A DNA stretch of 64,000 bases from Glandiceps talaboti (GCF_964340395.1 NC_135549.1:22609842-22673841); one strand, 5' to 3'; positions 28,298-36,489 are shown, numbered from the stretch's first letter. Translations and numbers: made by a program. Notes: generated by a model from the letters alone, not told the origin.

Positions 28298-29472
28298 GGT
28301 TTCTGACCTAAACGAATGATGTTTGTTTGTTGAGCTTGTGCGATCATCCTTTAATGGCATAGATTTGTCATGTTACTGCAGGAGGACATTGTATATGACC
28401 AGTATTTTCATCCCCTTGTCCTCTGTTAATAATTTAATTGAATGTTTATGTCACAACAGGAACCAGTACTCTGTGTACAAGATATTGTAAATTTGATGGA
28501 ACATATTGATGATCCTAAGGCAGCCGTCAAACTTTTAGACAAGGTAATGTCTATATGTTTGTGTGTATGCTTGTAGGCATTTGTATATGTTTGTGTGTAT
28601 GCTTGTAAGCATTTGTATATGTTTGTGTGTATGCTTGTAAGCATTTGTATATGTTTGTGTGTATGCTTGTAAGCACGTTTGTATTGTTTGTGTGTGAACA
28701 TATGTATATGAGGAGTTGTGGAGGGTCATTTCATGAGTTTACCTCACCTACAATTACTTTGTAGGGTATCTTTGCTGTGGGCTAATGCATCATGGGAGTC
28801 AGCAGAAATATATTAGTGGTTGCACAATGACTGCTGAGCGCTTATTCCCTTCAGTGTAACACATCTCTCATGAATATTCATTGTAATTGTAGGCAATGTA
28901 AAATGAAATAACTCTCCAGAATCCATAGTTTATGACTATCCCTTTATTTCCTGGGGAGGTGGTCCCCTTTAATTCGTCAGGCAGTTGATGAAAATAAAGT
29001 CAATCTTTGGAAACTTATTTCCTTGTGCTTTGATCCGTAGGCTGAGAGACATACACTGGAGTGTATGCTAATGGCAGTAGCTAAACTTCATCCACTATCT
29101 AAAGACTTAGAACAACCAATACTGGGCAGGATCCTCAAGGCCTTGACTGGTCACAGCAAAGGAAGTGGTGACAAACCATCATCTAAGCAAGATAGGTACT
29201 TTGGTATTGAATTCCTTGAAGCATATGTGGATGTCTTGCGTGAAAAAATACAGGCTGGCGACGACTCTATAAGCTTAGACAGTCAGTCCGTTACAGCTGA
29301 TGAAATGAGTCGTGCTAGTACGCCAAGACTACATCTTGCACAAACTGTGTCTAATGTTGGCCCAACTGCGTCTGTACCGTTAGAACTCCATGGAGGTATT
29401 AGTAAATCACTTAGTGATCCCACTATGCCGGTACCAAACAAGAAGAACAATACTCTACCCCCTATCAAGTAA
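4884..29472 (+). CDS. PTPDC1: PTPDC1-like dual-specificity/tyrosine phosphatase, 13 exons
   Basis: Exons: 4,884-4,944; 13,858-14,101; 20,040-20,120; 20,612-20,730; 21,241-21,341; 21,930-22,045; 22,312-22,401; 23,491-23,590; 24,258-25,001; 25,455-25,484; 26,214-26,315; 28,460-28,543; 29,041-29,472. They total 2,304 nt (767 aa plus stop), all introns are GT-AG and all phases agree. Seen: CxxxC-type N-terminal motif ([13 protein letters not shown]), QRPGEH, a W-D-D-Y acid loop (Asp177/178), P-loop [10 protein letters not shown] (Cys207, Arg213), QTRGQ, a polar middle region (about 310-550) and a conserved C-terminal [16 protein letters not shown] block. Known: this order matches vertebrate PTPDC1, a Cys-dependent phosphatase of the CDC14/PRL-like group linked to centrosome and cilium function, of similar length (about 750-800 aa). 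Inferred: an active enzyme, since all catalytic residues are present. Exon 1 is the least certain part. Confidence 0.93.
5990..6270 (+). repeat. Dispersed repeat R1, copy 2
   Basis: Same start ('ggtaggggtgtgtggcc') and end ('caaagggcggcacata') as the copy at 3,798, with internal divergence and shorter spacing. It lies in PTPDC1 intron 1. The antiparallel open frames over it are by-products of the repeat. Confidence 0.8.
6865..7166 (+). repeat. Minisatellite, four ~70-75 bp units with C runs
   Basis: Each unit reads roughly 'gatacatttattatct', a run of C, 'ctgaaagtaatagaatcac', then 'tttctcacatc'. Four copies differ mainly in the length of the C run (up to about 18). It lies in PTPDC1 intron 1. 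Confidence 0.85.
7167..9175. other. PTPDC1 intron 1 sequence without features
   Basis: AT-rich intronic DNA with many TACATGTA-type words and a 17-base C run near 8,058. No exon, RNA gene or clear repeat array was found. Confidence 0.4.
9176..9238. other. Strong short hairpin (possible small RNA precursor)
   Basis: A 19-base arm at 9,176-9,194 (AGCAAGACACGGCTTCTAC) pairs with 9,220-9,238 with a single G:T wobble, leaving a 25-base loop. The size is compatible with a microRNA precursor or a solo inverted-repeat element. No known microRNA was recognised. Confidence 0.45.
9239..12985. other. PTPDC1 intron 1 sequence, mostly featureless
   Basis: Contains a (GT)n tract at 11,229-11,253, a small inverted repeat at 10,216-10,281 and a solo AGTCTGTAAGATAC word near 12,743 that matches one end of the MITE-1 family. 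'agccaaggaaaatatgagtg' near 9,950 recurs imperfectly near 16,165. No exon seen. Confidence 0.4.
10216..10281. repeat. Short imperfect inverted repeat
   Basis: 'aaaccgatttactttgaac' at the left is mirrored by 'gttcaactaaatcggttt' at the right with few mismatches. It could be a tiny palindromic element. Confidence 0.55.
12990..13515. mobile_element. Possible MITE with imperfect terminal inverted repeats
   Basis: The left end reads 'tagtctatcagctag' and 'cggatgttc'; the right end, reversed, reads 'tagtcttgctgctag' and 'cgttcgggc'. Several sub-terminal blocks also recur inverted (GAACATCCG near 13,071, GAATGTCATC and GACATTCGC). It has no transposase and lies in PTPDC1 intron 1. Confidence 0.45.
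13711..13806. repeat. Tandem 48-bp duplication of a MITE-1 end
   Basis: 'gtggttaagaagcc' through 'tatcttaca' occurs twice in tandem, ending in GTATCTTACAGTCT, the terminal sequence of the MITE-1 family. It lies about 50 bp before the exon 2 acceptor of PTPDC1. Confidence 0.65.
13858..14101 (+). CDS. PTPDC1: PTPDC1 exon 2 (N-terminal conserved region)
   Basis: Follows TTACTTCAG and ends TG before GTGAGT; the split Trp codon is completed at 20,040. It encodes the Cys-rich stretch [13 protein letters not shown], which vertebrate PTPDC1 shares as a CSM-CGGRACKYE-like run. The function of this motif is unknown. Confidence 0.93.
14361..14418. repeat. Inverted repeat in PTPDC1 intron 2
   Basis: 'gtgccatttcggcggcat' is mirrored imperfectly by 'ataatgccgaaatgac'. 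It can form a stem of roughly 13-15 bp. Function unknown. Confidence 0.5.
14425..15395. other. PTPDC1 intron 2 sequence
   Basis: AT-rich, with a GTACATGT-rich cluster at 14,878-14,912. No exon or array identified. Confidence 0.4.
15400..15775 (+). repeat. Dispersed repeat R1, copy 3
   Basis: Same head ('cttgtaggggtgtgtggcc') and tail ('ccccaaaggacagcacata') as the copies at 3,798 and 5,990, with an extra ~100-bp segment in the middle (about 15,535-15,645). TTTTAGACC recurs within it. Confidence 0.8.
15776..17080. other. PTPDC1 intron 2 sequence
   Basis: AT-rich intronic DNA; nothing recognisable. Confidence 0.4.
17085..17574. mobile_element. MITE-2, ~490 bp copy with long terminal inverted repeats
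   Basis: The left end (CTGATTAAAATCTGATGTGG, then AGATGTCTTTATTTACC) is mirrored at the right end (AATAAAGACATCTAG, then CACATCAGATTTTAATCAG). There is no transposase frame, as in a non-autonomous DNA element. Relatives lie at 31,315-31,646 and 36,299-36,489, and a fragment near 40,880. Confidence 0.8.
17720..17998. mobile_element. MITE-3, partial copy
   Basis: Shares 'gaatcacct', 'aaattgatttttggtct', 'ctaattattggta' and the terminal 'agtcacagcaagtactgc' with the fuller copy at 32,799-33,367. The left end is not clear. Confidence 0.55.
18000..19240. other. PTPDC1 intron 2 sequence
   Basis: AT-rich intronic DNA with loosely repeated phrases such as 'actgcaaatcaaacaga' (18,752 and 18,850). 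No exon seen. Confidence 0.4.
19250..19640 (+). repeat. Dispersed repeat with TCCGTCCGTCC head
   Basis: Contains 'ggtccgtccgtgcgtccg' followed by a segment present twice internally: 'atccaatatggctgcctgg' with 'tgtccaaagcca' at about 19,425-19,495 and again at 19,577-19,650. Similar repeats are familiar from marine invertebrate genomes. Frames on both strands across it are probably incidental. Confidence 0.5.
20366..20515. repeat. (CA)n and (CATA)n microsatellites
   Basis: A CA tract (20,366-20,390) runs into about 30 tandem CATA units up to 20,515. It lies in PTPDC1 intron 3. The Met-Tyr-Val-Cys frames on the minus strand are artefacts. Confidence 0.95.
20900..21165. repeat. Possible dispersed repeat in PTPDC1 intron 4
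   Basis: Contains 'aggaggaaactggggtaccc' and 'aaaacctc', a phrase resembling widespread invertebrate repeats, with open frames on both strands but no domain. Only one copy lies in this window, so the call rests on recollection of similar repeats elsewhere. Confidence 0.3.
21930..22045 (+). CDS. PTPDC1: PTPDC1 exon 6, catalytic P-loop
   Basis: The acceptor GTTTTCAG precedes GCG GCT GTA and the donor GTAAGA follows CG. It encodes [10 protein letters not shown]: nucleophile Cys207 and phosphate-binding Arg213 of the CX5R motif. The acid loop (GWDDYG) is at the end of the preceding exons, at 21,241-21,341. Nothing suggests a pseudophosphatase. Confidence 0.96.
22482..22592. repeat. Two (GT)n tracts
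   Basis: GT tracts at 22,482-22,516 and 22,557-22,592 separated by a TATA-rich spacer, in PTPDC1 intron 7. Confidence 0.95.
22848..22943. mobile_element. MITE-1 copy, ~95 bp
   Basis: The left end AGACTGTAAGATACGTCATG is mirrored by the right end, which reversed reads AGTCTGTAAGGTACGCCGTG. The inner part 'gccctcaccggcctcc' and 'gagggcacc' also partly pairs, so the whole element can fold into one hairpin. Relatives are at 31,643, 31,768 and 34,425. Confidence 0.75.
23928..23945 (+). promoter_or_regulatory. CTCF-like motif 1
   Basis: CCACTAGGGGGCGCTGTG is an excellent match to the known CTCF core consensus. It is part of the tandem unit above. Binding is inferred, not shown. Confidence 0.5.
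23992..24027 (+). other. Cryptic 36-nt mini-exon in PTPDC1 intron 8
   Basis: Preceded by the acceptor CTCTCACAG and followed by CAG|GTAAAC. It is open for 12 codons in the phase used by exons 8 and 9 (phase 0 on both sides), encoding [12 protein letters not shown], nearly the same as the start of exon 9 ([12 protein letters not shown]). Inclusion would keep the reading frame. Whether it is used is unknown. Confidence 0.4.
24066..24083 (+). promoter_or_regulatory. CTCF-like motif 2
   Basis: CCACTAGGGGGTGCTGTG, a one-base variant of the motif at 23,928 in the second tandem unit. The third unit has a decayed version (CCACTAGTGAGCACTATG near 24,192). Confidence 0.4.
24258..25001 (+). CDS. PTPDC1: PTPDC1 exon 9 (long, mostly disordered region)
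   Basis: 248 codons. The first ~20 continue the conserved helical end of the phosphatase region ([14 protein letters not shown]). The rest is rich in Ser, Pro, Lys, Arg and acidic residues and looks disordered and poorly conserved, until [20 protein letters not shown] near the end, which resembles the vertebrate ARRILAAKALANLNESV segment. Confidence 0.92.
25455..25484 (+). CDS. PTPDC1: PTPDC1 microexon (30 nt)
   Basis: TTTTCAG precedes and GTAGGT follows exactly ten codons encoding [10 protein letters not shown], a short helical, coiled-coil-like run. Phase 0 on both sides means that skipping keeps the frame. It corresponds in position to the vertebrate segment just before the ERDPF-like block. 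Confidence 0.75.
26432..26780. repeat. Minisatellite with two alternating unit types
   Basis: The phrase 'gattactgaggtccagtg' recurs about every 60 bp, followed alternately by 'tatagtacatatctcatgg' (type A) and 'attgcatacatttcaggg' (type B). The array therefore has a ~125-bp higher-order period. It lies in PTPDC1 intron 11. Confidence 0.85.
27037..27366. repeat. 41-bp minisatellite, about 8 units
   Basis: Unit: 'cagtttttgtgacagtg', 'taataacatttga', 'tggctagatat'. Units are near-identical, which points to recent expansion. PTPDC1 intron 11. Confidence 0.9.
27909..28349. mobile_element. MITE-4, ~440 bp inverted-repeat element
   Basis: The left end GGACGATCGCACAA and the right end, reversed GGATGATCGCACAAGCTCAA, match over about 40 bp. 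The left arm has a 10-bp local duplication (ATGTCACACA) before GCTCAA. A pure G run of about 23 (28,278-28,300) lies inside near the right end. PTPDC1 intron 11. Confidence 0.7.
28553..28690. repeat. 32-bp minisatellite beside exon 12 donor
   Basis: About four units of 'tatgtttgtgtgtatgc' plus 'ttgtaagcatttg', starting 10 bp after the exon 12 donor (28,544). Confidence 0.9.
29041..29472 (+). CDS. PTPDC1: PTPDC1 last coding exon
   Basis: Acceptor TGATCCGTAG, then 143 codons and TAA. The first half ([20 protein letters not shown], then a helical stretch to VDVLREK) aligns in character with the vertebrate C-terminal helical domain. The last ~60 residues are Ser/Pro-rich and extend beyond the vertebrate end. 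Confidence 0.92.
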   Translation, partial: AERHTLECMLMAVAKLHPLSKDLEQPILGRILKALTGHSKGSGDKPSSKQDRYFGIEFLEAYVDVLREKIQAGDDSISLDSQSVTADEMSRASTPRLHLAQTVSNVGPTASVPLELHGGISKSLSDPTMPVPNKKNNTLPPIK

Positions 29473-31310
29473 TGTTATCATTAATTAAATTCTGTGAAAT
29501 ATCATAGCTCACCTCAACTGTGTAGAGTGAAATATCTTCTGATATACACTCTTGAGTCCGTGCTGTCACAGAGATTTTAAGACTGTTTTATTAACTTTTC
29601 AAAGTTCCCTGATCTATATTTGGTACATTTATGTAGTTCTACTACTGTTGCTTGGTTGAAAGCTTTTCAGACCTAAAAGGTCACTTAGCCGAATACAGCT
29701 CTTAGGCCTACTGGTTTAGAATATTTTACTGATGAACTGAAATTACTAAAAACCCTGATTTTGTGTTGTCACCCAGACACCCATCCATTGATTCAGCTAA
29801 CCCAAAGATCCTGTGTACTTATATCTGACCCATGAAGGTCCCTATCTTTGTACTCTTTTGAGTCAAAAGGTTCCTCATCTTTCTAATTTTTAACCCAAAG
29901 GTCCCCATATCTGTACTCATTTGAACCAAAAGGTCTCCTATCTCTCTACACAGTAGAAGTAAAAAGGTCCCCTATCTCTGTACTCATTTGAACCAAAAGT
30001 ATCGAATGAGTCCAATCTCTACACCGTAGAAGTAAAAAGGTCCCCTATCTCTGTACTCATTTGAACCAAAAAGTCTCCAATGAGTCCAATCTCTACACAG
30101 TAGAAGTAAAAAGGTTCCGTATCTCTGTACTTACATAGAAGTGACTCTAAAAGGTTCTCTGCACACATTTGACCAGTAAGGGTCCCCTATCTTTGTACTT
30201 AATATGTGAACCAATCAAGTCCTAGCTCTGTACTTCTTTGATTCAAATGGTCCCCCTATCTTTGTACTTCAGTAAACCAAAAACGTCTTCGATGTTTGTA
30301 ATCACTTGACCCCCAAAAGATCACTCACCCCTACTAGCATTAAATCAGTTTGATCAGAAAAGATCACATAAATTTGATTGTTCCTTTGAATGGAATGAAC
30401 ACAATTCTCACCTCCAAGCTGACACCAGGATCAGTTATTTTATTCTTGTTTGAATGATCAAATACTTTTAATCATAAAGATGGCAAAAAATTCAGAATAT
30501 GACAATCACAGTGTACATTGCTTAAATCATTACACAAAAAGCCAAAATTGTGATGATATCAATACATGTATTTTGATTATAGTTTTTTTAATACTGATAT
30601 GCCATGAAGTAATTCTGAAATATTATTTCAAAATAATGGGGGTTTTTTTGAAGCCAATGAATTATTTTGTGTGAAAGGTTTCAGTGTTACAACAACACAA
30701 AAGAAATCTTTGCAAATATGCAGACATTCTGTTGTTGCTAAACTTTGGGTTTGTAGAGATTAGATCTCAAGACAGGCAAGGTGTTGTATACTTTAAGTGA
30801 TTATTCAGAGATGTCATTTTGGTGCCAGAATGTGGCCAAACACGTCCATGTACATAGAGTTTTGAAAAATATGAACGTTATTTATTTCACTTCATTCGGT
30901 CATACTTGAATTATCATATAGTTGTGAAACTTTCGTAAAATACTTTTCAATTGTGATATCTAGAGATTTATTGATGTTACTGATATGTTGTAAAATGTTC
31001 GGAGAACTGTAAATAATTAATTCAAAAAAAAAAGTATTGGAGTGGTTTGGGTTTTTTTTGTACATTTTTGTTTGAACTTTGCACAGAGAGTGGTGTGTAA
31101 CATAATTTTTAATGTGCTATATTTACACTGGACATGACATTTGTGAGCACTAGGTAATGTTTGTTAAGAGTAAAGCAATGGATTGCAAATTTGTGTGACG
31201 ACTAAGAATGAACGAGATTTAAAAGCAGATTTTTAGATTGATTTTGTGACGTAATAGAAGTCAATATACTTCATTGGGCAATGCTAAAGTGTAGTAATAG
31301 AGTACATGTA
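29473..31310 (+). other. Presumed PTPDC1 3'UTR/intergenic DNA
   Basis: An ATTAAA at 29,484-29,489 is very close to the stop. A canonical AATAAA occurs at 34,301-34,306, which would imply a 4.8-kb 3'UTR spanning MITEs. The true end is undetermined. No second gene was seen here. Confidence 0.35.
29780..30310. repeat. Degenerate ~35-bp tandem repeat
   Basis: The phrases 'aaaaggtcccctatctctg' and 'tactcatttgaaccaaaag' recur many times with substitutions and irregular spacing. Confidence 0.7.
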
Positions 31311-31314
31311 CTAT

Positions 31315-31646
31315 ATCTGATTAAAATCCGATGTGGTGAAAGCGGCTAGATGTCCTTATTTACCTCTATTCATCATGTTGTGACGTTTGTTTTGTTTGGA
31401 GTGATCTCCACCTTTCCAATCTGATTAAAATCCGATGTGGTGACAGCATTTAAATGCTGTATTTACCTCTATTTCCATCGTTTTGTGTCGTTTGTTTTCA
31501 TACCGAGTGATCGCCAATCACTTCGAACAAAACAGATTGGGAAGGTGGAGATCACTCCAAACAAAACAAACATCACAACACAATGAATGGAGGTAAATAA
31601 GGACATCTAGACGCTTTCACCCCATCGGATTTTAATCAGATTGGTC
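31315..31646. mobile_element. MITE-2, composite copy
   Basis: Two left ends in the same orientation (31,316 and 31,420, each ATCTGATTAAAATCCGATGT) are followed by one right end (ATCGGATTTTAATCAGATTG near 31,626-31,645). 'ggagtgatctccacctt' at 31,398 is mirrored near 31,540, which suggests one element inserted into another. Confidence 0.75.
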
Positions 31647-31738
31647 TGTAAGATACACCATGATGGGGCGCCCTCACACATCAAGAGATAGAGGAGCCGG
31701 TGAGGGCAGAGCAACAATTGACATATCATACAGTCTAT
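31643..31738. mobile_element. MITE-1 copy
   Basis: GTCTGTAAGATACACCATGA at the left and ATATCATACAGTCTATAC at the right, enclosing 'gggcgccctcacac'. It is directly abutted by the MITE-2 right end. Confidence 0.7.
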
Positions 31739-31767
31739 ACTAAGGTGTAGTTATAGAGTACATGTAT

Positions 31768-31862
31768 TAGTCTGTAAGGTTTACCGTGATGGGGCGCCCT
31801 CACACATCGAGAGAGAGGAGCCTGTGAGGGCAGAGCAACACAGTGTATCTTACAGTCTATAC
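31768..31862. mobile_element. MITE-1 copy, nearly identical to its neighbour
   Basis: AGTCTGTAAGGTTTACCGTG at the left and GTATCTTACAGTCTATAC at the right, with the same interior as the copy at 31,643. Two close copies 30 bp apart suggest a local duplication. Confidence 0.7.
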
Positions 31863-32379
31863 ATGTACATATTGTATGAAAAAGAGAATGAAATACATGG
31901 CATTGCAGTAAATCCCAGATTGTCAAATGATAGTAAATGTCTGTTAGCAAGAAGATAACAATTGTATCAAGTACTGATGTGAATTTAAATTTAGATTTCA
32001 TATATTCACCAATGTGCAATTGTCTGCTTTTGTAGTCAGACAGACAGACAGACAGAGACAGACAGTCAGCAATGTAGTAATTGTATAGCATAGTTTTATT
32101 TATTGGAGAAGGGTGTGTCAAGACATTGTTGTAGTACCCAAATGCATGTGAAATTACTGGAGAACATTTTTTATTTGTCATTTGGAACTGTTATTTTAGA
32201 TTTCAACATTAATACATTTGTTTTTCAGTTTCTAAGTCAGTTACTAGTAATATCAACTTGTTTTGAAGTGGATGTGATTTTTGTTACAAGGTAATGACAA
32301 CGATGACATCCTGTAATTACCAATATTGGTTCAGTTAGACAATTTATGAGCAGCATCCGTCCAGTCCAGTTAGGCAAGT

Positions 32380-32575
32380 TGCAGCTAAGCAAGTTTAGTT
32401 AGGCAATGTGCAGCTAAGCAAGTTTAGTTAGGCAATGTGCAGCTAAGCAAGTTTAGTTAGGCAATGTGCAGCTAAGCAAGTTTAGTTAGGCAATGTGCAG
32501 CTAAGCAAGTTTAGTTAGGCAATGTGCAGCTAAGCAAGTTTAGTTAGGCAATGTGCAGCTAAGAAAGTTTAGTTA
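32380..32575. repeat. 29-bp minisatellite, about 7 units
   Basis: Unit 'gcagctaagcaagttt' plus 'agttaggcaatgt', almost identical between copies. Confidence 0.92.
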
Positions 32576-32798
32576 CTAATAGGCAATTCTACTCGTGATA
32601 TTTTCCTTGGCTAATTAAAGACAGCTATTGGGGAATAATATGTAATTTGGTTGTTACGGTACATTTCAGCTGATACCTTAGTACTGCCTCCTACCCATGA
32701 CGTTTCAAGATGTTCAATATATTTGTTGTCCATCATATAGTGTTATATGTATCATTCAAAATTTCCACTAGATTTGTTGTCCAATGTTTAACAATAGT

Positions 32799-33367
32799 TA
32801 AAGCTACACCAGCTGTAACTGGAACACGTTTTGAAACTAATTTATTAGATATAATGACGTAATCATAGTATTGAACACCATGCACAGTACTGAATTACCT
32901 GTGGGTAAAACTTATTTGTGTACTGAGCAGTACACATGGTATGGTGTGATATATCCGATCACATTGATTTTTTGGTCCACACCCAAAAATCTGCACCTCA
33001 TGAACTACATTTTCAACTACCCCCCTGCTGGTAATAATAACTGTAAACCTGGAAATTTTAGCTAAAAAGCCTTCTTTTCGCTTTTGCAATAATATTACGG
33101 TGGGAAAACAAAAATGCAAAAACAAGTAGTGACTAAAATGCCTTCTTGTATGTGAACACAATGTACCAGTCTGGCAATCGGTCACTAATTGAAGACTCTA
33201 AAAATCACAAACTTTTCTCATGGTGAAAAATTATCTAGGTTTACAGTACTACTACTGATGCATAGAATAGTGTCTAATTATTGGTATTTTAGAAGTTTTC
33301 AGTGAATATATTGTTAGTTGTCTGATTGAAAAAATAATAACATCTCAGTTACAGTTAGTGCAGCTTT
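32799..33367. mobile_element. MITE-3, ~570 bp, fullest copy
   Basis: The left end AAAGCTACACCAGCTGTAAC and the right end, reversed AAAGCTGCACTAACTGTAAC, form a good terminal inverted repeat. No protein frame. Related copies are at 17,720-17,998, 58,200-58,548 and perhaps 240-600. Confidence 0.7.
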
Positions 33368-33434
33368 AAAAAAGGGTAAAGCATTTATTATGTGGCTAAA
33401 CGAACATAAAAAAAATCATACAATATCTATTTGT

Positions 33435-33489
33435 CATGTATGTATGTATGTATGTATGTATGTATGTATGTATGTATGTATGTATGTAT
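33435..33489. repeat. (TATG)n microsatellite
   Basis: About 14 pure tetramers. Confidence 0.95.
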
Positions 33490-34420
33490 GAAGAAGAAGG
33501 ATAACATACAAGTCGAAAACAAATTTTGAATGAAAAATCCAAAATTAAAAAAAAAAAGGTTTGTTTTTTTCTGGAAACCTGCAAGGGTATAACACTATTT
33601 ACATGTATATTACAGAATCTAGTGCCAAGTCCCTTTCAAATGACTTTTTACCCAAATACATCTTTAGGATTGTGAGAATAAGCTGGTGGCCAATTTTTTA
33701 AAAGACAGTTATTAGTTAATCAATAGTTAAGGCATTTTGATAATGATTGTGGTGCATACTGTACTTGTACTGTAAGTTTTCTGGTTTTGTTTTTTTAACT
33801 TTGAGAAATCAGTTTTTCTGTTTATTTTGATAAACAAGTCTTTCTCTGTTTATTTTGATAAATAACTTGTCTTTTATTTATGAGCTGGTGAAATTGTTAG
33901 TAAAAACAATCACAATATTGAATGGAGTTGATTAAAATACTTGTAATGTCACGTTAGTAGGTCATTAAAAAAAAAGTTTTGATAAAGTGACTGACCTCGT
34001 GGAATGTTATTGACTGGTTGCTTGGTTGCTTTCAATGGATATCACTCTATGTGTTCAATGGCTAACACTCTTTTTTTTTGTATTTCAAAAAAAGTGGAAA
34101 TTTAAAAAAAATGTAAATTTAAACTTGTAAAATTTCATAAAGTCAAATGTACATGGTTTATTTTGAACCATATATGTTGATTGTATTAATTCTCTGTTAG
34201 TGATGTCATAGTTGTAAAAAAAAATGTAGAGATTTTAATTAACTGCGCACCAAAGCCCATGTATGTCTTTAAAAGATTATTTTTCATGTTTGAAATTACG
34301 AATAAAGTTAAAGCTATTTGTAGAAGGACTTGCTGACTGAGAAGTAATTTTATATTTATGGCCACAGAGGGTGCTATATATCACAAACGTATGAGGTCTC
34401 ATGAGGTCTAGCATTACCTA
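33490..34420. other. AT-rich non-coding stretch
   Basis: Many A and T runs; AATAAA at 34,301 may be the distal polyadenylation signal of PTPDC1. A CTCF-like word GGCCACAGAGGGTGCTATA sits near 34,360-34,378. No gene. Confidence 0.4.
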
Positions 34421-34424
34421 ATAC

Positions 34425-34502
34425 TAGACTGTAAGATACAGACATTCGTTCCACACTCAGCCTGATAGGGCTTAACAACACGGTGTATCTTACAGTCTAT
34501 AC
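34425..34502. mobile_element. MITE-1 copy, 78 bp
   Basis: TAGACTGTAAGATACAGAC at the left, GTGTATCTTACAGTCTA at the right: a compact palindromic element. Confidence 0.75.
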
Positions 34503-35473
34503 TTAATACATGTATGTGCATTTGTTTATTGGCTGAATGGTAACATCACCTGCTCACTGATTGGCTAAGGACGGAAAAACTCATCTGCAATCAGCAGACC
34601 CAGAAATGGGTTGTAAAATAAAGTAGTGGATGATACACAAAAAGTACAAATCTGATGAAACTTGTATCATCATATTCTATTAGAAAGTAGATATTGTCAA
34701 ATTACAACGTGCGATTAAAATACTGTCAAATACTGTTTAAGGGATTTACATGTAATTTTCACTGAAAAGGAAAATTGGCTGTCTTACCAGGACATAATTT
34801 TCACCGATTTTAAGGAAGGTATGCACGGGATCTATGATCTCATACATCACAGGCCTCTTTATGCCACTGTCCAAAATGCTGCCATGTAAGTAGAATGAAT
34901 AGTGATCTGGCTTGTCAGAATGCATGTATAAGTAAAAAGTGTTTTCAAGGATTAGTGGAAATCCACCCCAACGAAAACGGTCAAAATAAATTCCAAATGA
35001 AAATGAAGTATATCACAGTAACACTGTTTTGTGAGGTATACCAAAAATATGGTCTTGGGAATGACGTCATTTGCTTTAGGGTAAAGATATCGAAGTTTGA
35101 GTGATTCTTCTCTTGCATCATGATCTGTCATCAACAGTTTGATACTGTACATACAGAAGTAAGGTCAGCCGTAGTTCATTCTGACTGACCCTAAATTTGT
35201 TCAAGCTGGCAAAAAAAAAATTCAATAGAAGACCGCAGTGTGTATATTATACGTACATGCGACATGCATTATTTTTGTCCCAAGTTATTTTTATTTCAAA
35301 ATTGAATATTAAGAGCTCAGAGTACATCTCTCAGTGAAGTTTCTTTTGTAGCGCAATTACAGTAAACATACTGTGTGTAAGCTATGAGTCAGTAATCTTG
35401 GTGTCCTGTGAAATCAGTATTGACATGCTTACAGGAACATGTATATGTATGCAATTCATTCTGTCTCTCATAG
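34503..35473. other. Non-coding stretch before the putative exons
   Basis: A 69-codon frame at 34,895-35,104 shows no recognisable domain and was not called. No other feature seen. Confidence 0.35.
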
Positions 35474-35844
35474 CTCTAAAACGGACACACTACGGGTATG
35501 TTATTTACATGATTTGAGGGTAGCTTGTGCAAAGGTAAAATACAAGTATGAGAAATACAACAAACTACCATATATCTATTACAAAAAAATCATAAATATT
35601 TTATATATTGATATCGATAATAATACATTCTTTATCACTATCCCCCTGCAAATCAACCATCTTGAATAGTGCATTGTGGGAAATGTACAACCGATCCCTT
35701 GATAAACATGAATTGATCACAGGTACAAATTTAAAGCAAAGTAAATTACTAAACACATTGCAAGAGGGCAGACTCCTTCAAGGTGACTTAGATCACAGAC
35801 AAGTGCCTAGATTGAGGTACAACTTATACACCAACTACAAATAA
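35474..35844 (+). CDS. Putative last two exons of an unrecognised gene
   Basis: A 22-nt exon (35,474-35,495; acceptor CTCTCATAG, donor GTATGT) joins in phase to a final exon (35,670-35,844; acceptor CTTGAATAG), giving LKRTHYGALWEMYNRSLD and about 45 further residues to a TAA. The C-terminus is Leu-, Arg- and Tyr-rich and looks protein-like (ending near LRYNLYTNYK) rather than random. The family was not recognised, and no upstream exons were found between PTPDC1 and this point. It could be a fragment, a pseudogene or chance. Confidence 0.4.
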
Positions 35845-35849
35845 TCCCA

Positions 35850-36298
35850 CAATCCTTTGCAAATGAACTTGATCAGTGTGGATTTAAGTTGGCTAAAATA
35901 TCCATATGCCTATGAACAAAACGTAGTATATACCATGCACAAGTCAAGATATTGTCTTTGAACAGAAAATATGGATTAAATACCCTAGTCGTTCTACGTC
36001 ACAACAAACAATGTGTATACATCACTGTTTCTGTGGTACTCCAAATATGGATAAACATTTTTCATTAATTATGCTCGTATAGTGACTCGTAGTGACAAGA
36101 CTCCTTAGATCACTCCTATTTTTCAGAGTGCTGAACAAAGAAAAATCTCAGTTAATATTATATCTAATTGATCCCCCTATTATTTTTCGTCATTCAGCCA
36201 GAAAATAGTTTTGTGACTTGTCATCATATTCAACTCAAATTGACAAATTGACAAATTGACAAAAGAGAATTATGATGAGATGATCTGTAATTGTAATT
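35850..36298. other. Intergenic
   Basis: Nothing recognisable apart from a short direct repeat 'attgacaa' near 36,240. Confidence 0.4.
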
Positions 36299-36489
36299 CA
36301 ATCTGATGTGGTGAATACAACTCAATTTCTTTATTTACCTCTATTTACTTCGATTATTGTCGTTTGTTTTCGGCTTTGCTGCTCCGGAAGTGATCACCAC
36401 CAGGGGAACGAAATCAAAAACAAAACAATTAACGCTAAACAAAGGAAATAGAGATAGACTTATCACATCATATTTTAATCAGATTGAGA
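36299..36489. mobile_element. MITE-2, short copy
   Basis: Left end 'caatctgatgtggtga' with CTTTATTTACCTCTATTT; right end 'atcacatcatattttaatc' with AGATTGAG. Both match the family at 17,085. The element ends about 13 bp beyond the stop codon of the minus-strand gene at 36,503. Confidence 0.75.
36330..36335 (-). terminator. Candidate polyadenylation signal inside MITE-2
   Basis: TTTATT on the plus strand is AATAAA on the minus strand, 168 nt downstream of the stop at 36,503. It is part of the conserved inverted repeat of the MITE family, so the transposon may provide the signal. Confidence 0.4.

Noticed and set aside
32895-33185. 96-codon minus-strand frame
   Set aside because: Lies within MITE-3, with no protein feature.
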